Part shown: positions 1-6,254 of the stretch, piece after piece
Layout of the letters: each line of letters opens with the position of its first letter
Position numbering within the stretch: the stretch's first letter is position 1
Source: Phycisphaerae bacterium SM23_33
Lineage (GTDB): Bacteria > Planctomycetota > Phycisphaerae > SM23-33
Reading direction: 5' to 3'
NCBI GenBank assembly: GCA_001303665.1
Contig: LJUF01000126.1
Span: forward strand, 1-13,079
Length of the DNA: 13,079 nucleotides
Position numbers and translations under genes: made by a program
Notes under the pieces: model-generated
The model's input: the letters and a program-made list of their open reading frames with translations, nothing else
Database searches by the model: none
What the model was told of the DNA's origin: nothing

Positions 1-19
1 CCCGATACGGCGGCACCCG

Positions 20-997
20 TCACTGGGGCGCTGCCGGCCGAGCCCGCTCGTAATCAATGACCTCACCCAGGGTGTCGGTGAGCGAACGGCGAGGCTGATA
101 GCCGATGAGCTGCTTGATCTTGGTCAGGTCCGGCACGCGGACGAGCATGTCGTCAAACGGCCGGCCGTAGGCCTGCTCGTAGCTCACGTACCGCTTAGTG
201 CTGGTCGAGCCGGTCAGCTCGATGACCTTGTCGGCCAGGGCGTCGATGGTGATGCCCTGGTCATTGCCCAGGTTGATCACCTCGCCCACGGCGGCGGGGC
301 ATTCAACCAGCCCCATCAGCGCCCCGATCACATCGGCCACGTTGCAGAAGCACCGGAACTGCTTGCCGGTGCCGTAGATTTCGATCGGCTGGCCGGCCAG
401 CGCCCAGCGTACGAAGCGCGGCACGACCATGCCATACCGGCCCACCTGCCGCGGGCCGACGGTGTTGAAAAGCCGGCAGACGATCGTCTCAAGCCCGAAC
501 TGGTCGCGATAGGCCAGGGCCAGAAACTCGTCCACCATCTTGCTGCAGGCGTAACTCCACCGCGAAAACCGCGTCGAGCCCAGCGTCGTGTCGTCATCCT
601 CGCTGAAAGGCACCTTGGTGTTCTTGCCATACACTTCGGAGCTGGAGGCGATGAGTATCTTCCGGCCGAACTTGTTGGCCAGGTCCAGCATCACCTCCGA
701 GCCGTGGATATTCGTCTCCAGCGTACGCACCGGGTCCTGGGCTATGAGCATCACCCCAACCGCCGCGGCCAGGTGGAAAATCACCTCGCAGCGCTCGACC
801 AGCGGCGTCATGGTCACCGCGTTGTCGACCGATTCGCGGACGAACCGGAAGCCTTCGCGCCCGGTCAGGTGGGCGATGTTCCGGAACGTCCCCGTGGACA
901 AGTCGTCCACCACGGTCACCTCGTCGCCACGCTCCAGCAGCGCCTCGGACAGATGCGAGCCGATGAAGCCGGCCCCGCCGGTTACGAGAACTCTCAT
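20..997 (-). CDS. NAD-dependent nucleotide-sugar epimerase/dehydratase (extended SDR family)
   Basis: This is an extended short-chain dehydrogenase acting on an NDP-sugar in the cytoplasm, most like UDP-glucuronate decarboxylases and UDP-glucose 4-epimerases. The N-terminal Rossmann motif TGGAGFIG lies at residues 6-13, the acidic NAD-ribose contact in VVDDLS near 29-34, the SSSEVYG segment at 118-124 and the catalytic YACSK (Tyr149, Lys153) at 149-153. GPRQVGRYGMVVPRF and YGTGKQFRCF are the usual sugar-nucleotide binding segments of the C-terminal half. The protein is 325 aa, normal for the family. The frame is open 24 codons further upstream, but ATG 997 starts directly at the Rossmann strand and has GAAGGA at 1008-1013, 10 nt away. 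It is divergent from the protease gene. The family is certain; the substrate cannot be decided from sequence, and the double Cys in FRCFCNV is unusual. It probably supplies a sugar precursor for surface polysaccharide. Confidence 0.9.
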   Translation of the reverse strand: MRVLVTGGAGFIGSHLSEALLERGDEVTVVDDLSTGTFRNIAHLTGREGFRFVRESVDNAVTMTPLVERCEVIFHLAAAVGVMLIAQDPVRTLETNIHGSEVMLDLANKFGRKILIASSSEVYGKNTKVPFSEDDDTTLGSTRFSRWSYACSKMVDEFLALAYRDQFGLETIVCRLFNTVGPRQVGRYGMVVPRFVRWALAGQPIEIYGTGKQFRCFCNVADVIGALMGLVECPAAVGEVINLGNDQGITIDALADKVIELTGSTSTKRYVSYEQAYGRPFDDMLVRVPDLTKIKQLIGYQPRRSLTDTLGEVIDYERARPAAPQ

Positions 998-1007
998 TGG
1001 CCTGATG

Positions 1008-1013
1008 TCCTTC
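1008..1013 (-). promoter_or_regulatory. Ribosome binding site deciding the epimerase start
   Basis: GAAGGA on the minus strand lies 10 nt before ATG 997. No comparable site precedes the longer in-frame start at 1069, so the short form beginning MRVLVTGG is preferred. Confidence 0.55.
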
Positions 1014-1191
1014 GATGGAAAAGGTCTTGGCGTTTCCGCCTCATACGCCCGGGAAGGCATGGGCGGCACCTAAGCTACCTGCCGCCGCCAGGCCCGGCAA
1101 GCGCTTTCGGCCAGGAGGGGCCGGCACGGCCGGCGCGGCGCGACTCGGCAAATCACTGAAAAGTCTCTCCGCTGATATGGCCGGGATGACG

Positions 1192-1197
1192 TATAAT
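1192..1197 (+). promoter_or_regulatory. Candidate -10 box for the protease gene
   Basis: TATAAT is a perfect sigma70-type -10 hexamer in an otherwise GC-rich stretch, about 78 nt before the preferred ATG at 1275. No convincing -35 hexamer is seen at 16-18 nt spacing, so the call rests on the -10 alone. Transcription would begin near 1203-1206, inside the left arm of the inverted repeat at 1201-1249. Confidence 0.4.
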
Positions 1198-1200
1198 GGA

Positions 1201-1249
1201 GGGCGCGAGGGATGGGCAAGCTCAGCCACCCAGCAGCACGCTCGCGCCC
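1201..1249 (+). promoter_or_regulatory. Inverted repeat in the 5' leader of the protease gene
   Basis: GGGCGCGAG (1201-1209) and CTCGCGCCC (1241-1249) are perfect 9-bp complements separated by 31 nt, with a small inner pairing TGGG (1213-1216)/CCCA (1229-1232). The element lies between the candidate -10 at 1192 and the ribosome binding site at 1260. It could be a hairpin in the leader RNA or an operator overlapping the transcription start. The pairing is seen directly; the function is inference. Confidence 0.4.
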
Positions 1250-1259
1250 GCGGAGACTT

Positions 1260-1269
1260 GGAGGAAAGG
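1260..1269 (+). promoter_or_regulatory. Ribosome binding site deciding the protease start
   Basis: GGAGGAAAGG is a strong purine-rich Shine-Dalgarno stretch ending 5 nt before ATG 1275; its GGAGG core is 10 nt away. It favours 1275 over the upstream in-frame ATG at 1212 and the downstream ATG at 1290. Confidence 0.65.
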
Positions 1270-1274
1270 CACGA

Positions 1275-2510
1275 ATGCCGCAAGCGTCCATGAAAGCTAG
1301 CCTTAAGATATTCCGGACGCCCGGGTTGTGCTGGCTGGGCTTGCTCCTGGCGGCGGCCGGACCGGCAGCGGCCATCGTGGTCAGTGACGACCCCGACCTG
1401 CACGTCGTGACCGCCCCTTCCAGCTACGACATGGTGGGGTACCTGAACACCGCCGGCGGCACAACCGCAAGCGTGGTGGACCCGTGGTTCGTCCTCACGG
1501 CCGCCCACGCCGTCAACAACATCAGCGGGAAGACCTTCACGCTGTACCTGGCCGACGGCACGCACGTGTTCAGCCTGGCCGAGAAGTTCCTCCACCCCAG
1601 CGCGGATCTTGCCGTGGTGCGGCTGGCCGCCAGCACCGGGCTGCCCGGCTACGAACTGTACGACCAGACCGATGAGGTCGGGCGGACAGGCGTCTTGGTG
1701 GGCTACGGCATGAGCGGCACCGGCGACACCGTGCTGGACGGCGGGGACCCCAATTACCCGCGCGGCACCAATCGCCTCGGCTACAACAAGATTGACTCGA
1801 TCTACACCGACCTGGACGGCGTCAAGCACCTCCGGTTCGACTTCGACGCCCCCGACTCGCATGGCCCCTCGGGCACCCTGGGCGCGGACAGGGAGGTGAT
1901 GATTGCCGCGGGGGATTCCGGCGGGCCGCTGTTCATCGAGGGCACGCTGCTGATCGCGGGCGTCCACGTGTCCGTCAACTACGACGACGAGAACCACTGG
2001 CCGACCTACGGCGACGTGGGCTTCGACGTCCGGGTGAGCACGTACGCCGCCTGGATCAGGAGCGTCATTCCCGACCAGCCCGCCACCCAGACCGCCGATT
2101 TCAACATGGACGGCGGCGTGGACGTGCTGGACATCAACGCCCTGTTTGGGGTGATTCGCGGAGGCGGCACCGACCTGTGGTACGACCTGACCGCCGACGG
2201 CCTGGTCAACAGCGGCGACACCGACAAGCTCATCCGCCAGATCCTGGGCAGGGAGTACGGCGATGCCAACCTGGACGGGAGGGTGGACGGCCTGGATTAC
2301 GTGGAGTGGTCGCTGCATTACCAAATGACCGGCCTGGGCTGGGAGGAGGGCGACTTCAACGGCGACACGATCGCGGACGGACTGGACTACAACGTCTGGT
2401 CCATGTACTACCAGGGGGCCGAGGCCGCCGGCGTGCCAGTTCCCGAACCAGCGGCCCTTGTGCTGTTGCCGGCCGGGGCCCTGGCGCTGCTCGTCCGCCG
2501 CCGGCAGTAG
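1275..2510 (+). CDS. Secreted S1-family serine protease with dockerin repeats and PEP-CTERM anchor
   Basis: The predicted product is an exported 411-aa serine protease. A signal peptide covers about residues 1-33 and ends PAAA, leaving Ile-Val at the mature N-terminus. The chymotrypsin-fold triad is visible as His78 in LTAAHAV, Asp111 in SADLAVVRL and Ser215 in GDSGGPLF. Four dockerin type I-like calcium-binding repeats follow at about 275-324 and 328-380; the second pair has the planctomycete form GDANLDGRVDGLDYVEWS / GDFNGDTIADGLDYNVWS. The C-terminus VPVPEPAALVLLPAGALA plus an RRR cluster (387-411) is a PEP-CTERM sorting signal, read by an exosortase. The mature chain has no cysteine, unlike animal trypsins, and the position expected for Asp189 appears to be hydrophobic, so Arg/Lys specificity is not implied. 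It probably acts at the cell surface or in matrix. The substrate is unknown, and no cohesin or exosortase gene is in the window. Confidence 0.92.
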   Translation: MPQASMKASLKIFRTPGLCWLGLLLAAAGPAAAIVVSDDPDLHVVTAPSSYDMVGYLNTAGGTTASVVDPWFVLTAAHAVNNISGKTFTLYLADGTHVFSLAEKFLHPSADLAVVRLAASTGLPGYELYDQTDEVGRTGVLVGYGMSGTGDTVLDGGDPNYPRGTNRLGYNKIDSIYTDLDGVKHLRFDFDAPDSHGPSGTLGADREVMIAAGDSGGPLFIEGTLLIAGVHVSVNYDDENHWPTYGDVGFDVRVSTYAAWIRSVIPDQPATQTADFNMDGGVDVLDINALFGVIRGGGTDLWYDLTADGLVNSGDTDKLIRQILGREYGDANLDGRVDGLDYVEWSLHYQMTGLGWEEGDFNGDTIADGLDYNVWSMYYQGAEAAGVPVPEPAALVLLPAGALALLVRRRQ

Positions 2511-2684
2511 CGCCGCGGCGGGAACCATCCTTTCTGAGCTGCACAGTCGCTCTTACTGCGCCTCGATGAGTCGCCTCGGCATCTTCCACCGCCGGCAGCC
2601 CACCGCGCGGAAACGTTGGACGCCACGCGGCCCACTCGGCCGGGATCCCGCCGAAATGCGCGATTCGTTCCGTGTCCGCATGGT

Positions 2685-2690
2685 TACAAT
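2685..2690 (+). promoter_or_regulatory. Candidate -10 box upstream of the DUF218 gene
   Basis: TACAAT lies 59 nt before ATG 2750 in the 239-nt gap after the protease gene. A -35 element is not evident. The gap holds no recognisable gene. The site suggests the DUF218 gene has its own promoter instead of reading through from the protease. Confidence 0.25.
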
Positions 2691-2749
2691 GAGCGACCGC
2701 CAGTCGAGGATTCACCGAGGGTTCAGACACCGCTGTAGGAAGGCAGGCC

Positions 2750-3406
2750 ATGGAAAGAAGCGAACCGGCAGAGGGTTCCTCTCAGGCAGCGGCTCGGCCG
2801 CGGGGTCGCCGGCTGCGGAAGGCGCTGCTGTGGGTCCAATGGTCCATCGACGCGGCTGTCCTGGTGGCGGCGGTGCTGGTCTGGACGCCCGCAGGGAACT
2901 GGGTCGAGCGGCGTCTGATCGCGGTCGATCCGCTCGCCAAGGCCGACTACATCGTCGTCCTGGGCGGGGGCTACTCCCGGGCGGTGGAGGCCGCCAACCT
3001 GTATCGCGACGGCTGGGCGAGCAAGGTCATCGTCAGCTCCCGCGGCCCGCAGGCCAACGTGCTCTCGCGCATAGCCCAGTCCTACGGCGTGCCGCAGGAA
3101 GCGATCCTCGTGGACCCGCTGGCCGGGCGAACCGCCGACCATCCTCACACCGTGCAGAAACTGCCCGGCCTTGACAGGCAGGCCGACCGATTCCTCATCG
3201 TCACCTCCCCCCTGCACACCTCCCGGGCACAGGCCTGCTTTCAGCATGCCGGCTTCCGAAACGTTCGCATGCGCGTGCCCAACTGGCAGGCGGGCGGGCG
3301 CTTCGACCCGCGCCGGCCGGGCCGGGGAACCCGCCTCGGCGATCTGCCGACGATGATGCGCGAACTGCTGGCCTGGGCCTACTACAAGCTGCGCGGGTGG
3401 CTATGA
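2750..3406 (+). CDS. DUF218 / YdcF-ElyC-SanA family membrane-anchored protein
   Basis: This 218-aa protein has one N-terminal transmembrane helix at about residues 25-46, preceded by an Arg/Lys-rich stretch, so the soluble domain should face the periplasm. That domain carries the DUF218 pattern: ADYIVVLGGG at 65-74, strand KVIVSS at 92-97, GRTADHPHTV at 126-135 and FLIVTSPLHTSRAQACF at 148-164. Known members (SanA, ElyC, YdcF) affect envelope integrity and undecaprenyl-phosphate or peptidoglycan metabolism, but the reaction is not settled. The usual GxSTxEN segment before the HTSR motif is represented only by RTADHPHT. AGGAAGG at 2737-2743 sits 6 nt before the ATG and supports the start. It converges on the DegT aminotransferase gene with only 27 nt between stop codons. 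The sugar-nucleotide neighbours suggest a role in surface glycan assembly, which is inference. Confidence 0.85.
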   Translation: MERSEPAEGSSQAAARPRGRRLRKALLWVQWSIDAAVLVAAVLVWTPAGNWVERRLIAVDPLAKADYIVVLGGGYSRAVEAANLYRDGWASKVIVSSRGPQANVLSRIAQSYGVPQEAILVDPLAGRTADHPHTVQKLPGLDRQADRFLIVTSPLHTSRAQACFQHAGFRNVRMRVPNWQAGGRFDPRRPGRGTRLGDLPTMMRELLAWAYYKLRGWL

Positions 3407-3433
3407 GGTCGCGCGGGCCGGCCGCCAGCGCCG

Positions 3434-4537
3434 TCAGGACATGAATTGCTTGATCTTGCCGGCGACGTAGACGATCTGCTCGTCGGTCAATTCCGGATAT
3501 ACAGGCAGGGCCAGCGTCTCGGCGGCGGCCCGTTCGCTGTGGGGGAAATCGCCCTTCTGGTAGCCCAGCGACTCGAAGCACGCCTGCTGATGCAGGCTCA
3601 GCGGGTAGTAGATGGCCGTGCCCACCCCCTGCCGGGCCAGGAACGCCTTCAGCTCATCCCGCCGCGGGGCGCGGATGACGTACTGGTAGAAGTTCGAGCC
3701 GTTGTGCTCGCGCGTGACGGGGGTCCTCACCGCCTCCAGGTCGGCCAGCAGCTCGTCATAGCGGGCGGCGTGGGCGCGGCGCTTCGCCGACCAGCCGTCC
3801 AGGTAGCGCAGCTTCACGATCAGGGCGGCGGCCTGGATGCTGTCCATGCGGAAGTTCCCGCCGACGTATTCGTGGAAATACCTCTGCGACTCACCGTGCA
3901 CCCGCAGGACCGCGATCTTCTCGGCGAGTTTCGGATCCTGCGTGACGATCACCCCGGCGTCGCCCATCGCCCCCAGGTTCTTGCTGGGATAAAAGCTCAG
4001 GCAGCCCACCGTGCCGATGCAGCCGGCCTGGCGGCCCTTGTAGGTGGCCCCGATGGCCTGGGCGGCGTCCTCAATGACGGGCAGCCCGTGCCGGTTGGCC
4101 ACGGCCATGATGGGGTCCATCTCCGCCATCTGCCCGAAAAGATGCACCGGGATGATGGCCTTGGTCTTGCCGGTCACGGCCGGCTCGATCTTCGACGGGT
4201 CGATGTTGAGCGTGTCCGGCTCGACGTCCACGAACACCGGCCTGGCCCCCACCCGCCAGACGGCCCCGGCCGTGGCAAAGAAGGTGTACGGCGTGGTGAT
4301 CACCTCATCGCCCGCCCCGACGCCCAGCGCCATCAGGCTGCACAGCAGGGCGTCGGTGCCGCTGGACACGCCCACGGCCGCGGCGCAGCCGCAGTACTCG
4401 GCCAGGAGCCGTTCCAGCTCCCTCACCGGCGGGCCATTGCAGTACTGGTGGGTCTCGATCACCGCCTCGATCGCGGCCAGCACCTCCTGGCGAATCGTCT
4501 CGAACTGCGCCTTCAGATCCAGCAGCGGCACTTCCAT
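3434..4537 (-). CDS. DegT/DnrJ/EryC1/StrS sugar aminotransferase, WbpE-like
   Basis: This is a cytoplasmic PLP enzyme that transfers an amino group from an amino acid, usually glutamate, to a keto-sugar nucleotide. The Schiff-base lysine is Lys186 in FYPSKNLGAMGD and the PLP-pyridine aspartate is Asp157 in VIEDAAQAIGA; GTDALL at 60-65 binds the phosphate. The length, 367 aa, and the N-terminal LLDLKAQ match the family. As I recall it, the sequence most resembles WbpE/WlbC, which aminate the 3-keto form of UDP-GlcNAc-uronic acid, and the WbpA-like dehydrogenase next door supports this. A GDP-perosamine or TDP-sugar aminotransferase remains possible. GGAAAGG precedes the ATG by about 10 nt. The gene is divergent from the dehydrogenase across a 198-nt gap, so the two probably share a regulatory region but not a transcript. 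Confidence 0.9.
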   Translation of the reverse strand: MEVPLLDLKAQFETIRQEVLAAIEAVIETHQYCNGPPVRELERLLAEYCGCAAAVGVSSGTDALLCSLMALGVGAGDEVITTPYTFFATAGAVWRVGARPVFVDVEPDTLNIDPSKIEPAVTGKTKAIIPVHLFGQMAEMDPIMAVANRHGLPVIEDAAQAIGATYKGRQAGCIGTVGCLSFYPSKNLGAMGDAGVIVTQDPKLAEKIAVLRVHGESQRYFHEYVGGNFRMDSIQAAALIVKLRYLDGWSAKRRAHAARYDELLADLEAVRTPVTREHNGSNFYQYVIRAPRRDELKAFLARQGVGTAIYYPLSLHQQACFESLGYQKGDFPHSERAAAETLALPVYPELTDEQIVYVAGKIKQFMS

Positions 4538-4735
4538 CGTGTTCTCGCCTTTCCGCCGGCCGGCTCACCGGCACGCAAGCGAATACCGTCGCGGCCGCCG
4601 AAAAGGCTGTCAACGAATTTTCTCCCCGGCCGCGCGCATGTCGAATGCCCCGGCGGCCAATCTGCCGATAACCTAGAAGGAGAAATTCCGTCGCGCCGTC
4701 CGTGACGCACTCGGCGAGATTGCCAAAGGCCGCAA

Positions 4736-6052
4736 ATGATCCAGAAACTCCTGAAGAAGATCGAATCCGGCAAGGCGGTGGTGGGCGTAATCGGCCTGGG
4801 CTACGTGGGCCTGCCGCTGGTGCGGGAGTTCACCCGGGCGGGGATGAAGGTAATGGGCTTCGACATTGACCCGGTGAAGGTCAAGGCCCTCATGGCCGGG
4901 CGGAGCTACATCGAGCACATTCCCTCCCGGCTGATCAAGGAAATGGTCCGCTCGGGGCGCTTCCAGGCCACCAGCGACTTTACCAGGCTCTCCCGCCCCG
5001 ACTGCATCCTCATCTGCGTGCCCACGCCGCTGACCCGGCAGCGCGAGCCCGACATGACCTACGTGGAGGCCACCGCCCGCGCCGTCGCCAAGACCCTGCG
5101 CAGAGGGCAGCTTGTGGTGCTGGAGTCCACCACCTATCCCGGCACCACCGAAGAGGTGATGCTGCCGATCCTGGCCGCGGGCGGCCTGAAGGCGGGCAAG
5201 GACTTCTTCCTGGCGTATTCACCGGAGCGCGAAGACCCCGGCCGGAAGGACTACACCACCCGCACCATCCCCAAGGTGGTGGGCGGGCACGACAAGGACT
5301 GCCTGGCCGCCGCCGTCGCCTGCTACCGGCGCGTCATCGACACGGTGGTGCCCGTTTCCAGCACGGCCGCGGCCGAGGCCTCGAAGATCCTCGAGAACAC
5401 CTACCGCTGCGTCAACATCGCCCTGGTCAACGAGCTGAAGATGCTGTTCGACCGGATGGGCATCGACGTGTGGGAGGTCATCGCCGCCGCCTCCACCAAG
5501 CCCTTCGGCTTCCAGCCCTTCTACCCCGGGCCGGGGCTGGGCGGGCACTGCATCCCCATCGATCCGTTCTACCTGTCCTGGAAGGCGCGGCAGTACGACA
5601 TGTCCACCAAGTTCATCGAGCTGGCCGGCGAGGTCAACGTCTCCATGCCCCGCTTCGTCGTGGCCAAGCTCATCGAGGCACTCAACGACCGCGGCCAGGC
5701 CCTGAAGGGCTCGAAGATCCTCCTGCTGGGCCTGGCCTACAAGAAGGACGTCGACGACGTCCGCGAGAGCCCCTCGCTGGAGTTGATCGACCTGCTCCGG
5801 CAGCGCGGGGCCAAGGTGGACTACAACGACCCCCACGTGCCGCGCACCCACAAGATGCGCCAGCACGACTTGCGGATGGCCAGCGTGCCGCTGACCGCCG
5901 CCGGCCTGAGGAAATACGACGCCGTCCTCATCAGCACCGACCACTCCGCCTACGACTACCAGCTCGTGGTGGACAACGCTGCCCTGGTGGTGGACACGCG
6001 CAACGCCACCGCCGGCGTCAGGCGCGGCCGGGGCAAGATCGTCAAGGCGTGA
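4736..6052 (+). CDS. UDP-N-acetyl-D-glucosamine 6-dehydrogenase, WbpA-like nucleotide-sugar dehydrogenase
   Basis: This enzyme oxidises the C6 hydroxyl of a UDP-hexosamine to the carboxylate with two NAD+, giving a UDP-uronic acid. In order it shows the NAD-binding VIGLGYVGLP (18-27), DIDPVKV (43-49), CVPTPL (94-99), STTYPGTTEE (131-140), the central dimer helix with Lys217 in EASKILENTYR, the catalytic Cys272 in GPGLGGHCIPIDPFYL and the C-terminal UDP-binding domain LGLAYKKDVDDVRESPS. The length is 438 aa, close to 436 for Pseudomonas WbpA. The LGGHCIPIDPFYLSWK form is characteristic of UDP-GlcNAc dehydrogenases more than of UDP-glucose dehydrogenases. AAAGG lies 6 nt before the ATG. With the divergent aminotransferase it fits a route to 2,3-diamino- or 3-amino-uronic acid sugars for surface polysaccharide. 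A UDP-ManNAc dehydrogenase role (WecC-like) is the main alternative. Confidence 0.93.
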   Translation: MIQKLLKKIESGKAVVGVIGLGYVGLPLVREFTRAGMKVMGFDIDPVKVKALMAGRSYIEHIPSRLIKEMVRSGRFQATSDFTRLSRPDCILICVPTPLTRQREPDMTYVEATARAVAKTLRRGQLVVLESTTYPGTTEEVMLPILAAGGLKAGKDFFLAYSPEREDPGRKDYTTRTIPKVVGGHDKDCLAAAVACYRRVIDTVVPVSSTAAAEASKILENTYRCVNIALVNELKMLFDRMGIDVWEVIAAASTKPFGFQPFYPGPGLGGHCIPIDPFYLSWKARQYDMSTKFIELAGEVNVSMPRFVVAKLIEALNDRGQALKGSKILLLGLAYKKDVDDVRESPSLELIDLLRQRGAKVDYNDPHVPRTHKMRQHDLRMASVPLTAAGLRKYDAVLISTDHSAYDYQLVVDNAALVVDTRNATAGVRRGRGKIVKA

Positions 6053-6074
6053 CAGGACAGCCGCCGGGGAATCC

Positions 6075-6254
6075 ATTCACCGCGGAGACCGCGGAGAACA
6101 GAACAAGCTGTGCGCTTGATGCGCCATCGGCGATCCCCAACGGGGCGCACTCCAGTCGGGGGGAACAGACGGTCGCTTTGCACAGCACCGGCCCGCGCGG
6201 ACAGGACGAATTGCCGATGCCTATCTCTGCGCTCTCTGCGTGCTCTGCGGCGAG
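6075..6254. repeat. Palindromic intergenic element with 9-nt periodic CGCAGAG-type arms
   Basis: The left arm (6075-6102) reads CACCGCGGAGACCGCGGAGA and the right arm (6224-6254), read on the minus strand, reads CCGCAGAGCACGCAGAGAGC. Both are built on a 9-nt period of the form CGC[A/G]GAGNN, and the two arms can pair over about 24 positions with mostly G/A transitions as mismatches. The core of about 120 nt encodes nothing recognisable. The element fills the gap between two convergent genes, and its right arm reaches the alaC-like stop codon at 6255. I recall similar CGCAGAG-rich termini from dispersed repeats in several bacterial phyla, where they generate spurious peptides such as FTAETAEN. 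Whether it is multicopy in this genome cannot be seen here. Confidence 0.6.

Noticed and set aside
1041..2528. 495-aa open frame on the minus strand opposite the protease
   Set aside because: It is antisense to a gene with complete catalytic and sorting motifs, is rich in Val/His/Gly/Asp as GC-shadow frames are, and has no recognisable domain.
4608..4613. TTGACA on the minus strand as the -35 box of the DegT aminotransferase
   Set aside because: No acceptable -10 hexamer follows at 15-19 nt; the nearest (TATTCG) is 22 nt away.
4676..4684. AAGGAG-type ribosome binding site in the divergent gap
   Set aside because: No start codon in a meaningful frame follows at suitable distance; the real dehydrogenase start at 4736 has its own AAAGG.
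3446..4705. 419-aa open frame on the plus strand opposite the DegT aminotransferase
   Set aside because: It has shadow composition (Leu/Gly/His/Arg repeats), no domain and no ribosome binding site, and lies fully antisense to a well-conserved enzyme.
5219..6076. 285-aa minus-strand frame opposite the UDP-GlcNAc dehydrogenase
   Set aside because: It is antisense to a strongly conserved enzyme, Val/Gly/His-rich, and without motifs.
6053..6254. Small coding gene within the convergent gap
   Set aside because: Open frames here give peptides typical of the repeat arms (FTAETAEN, LRSLRALRR) and end inside neighbouring genes.
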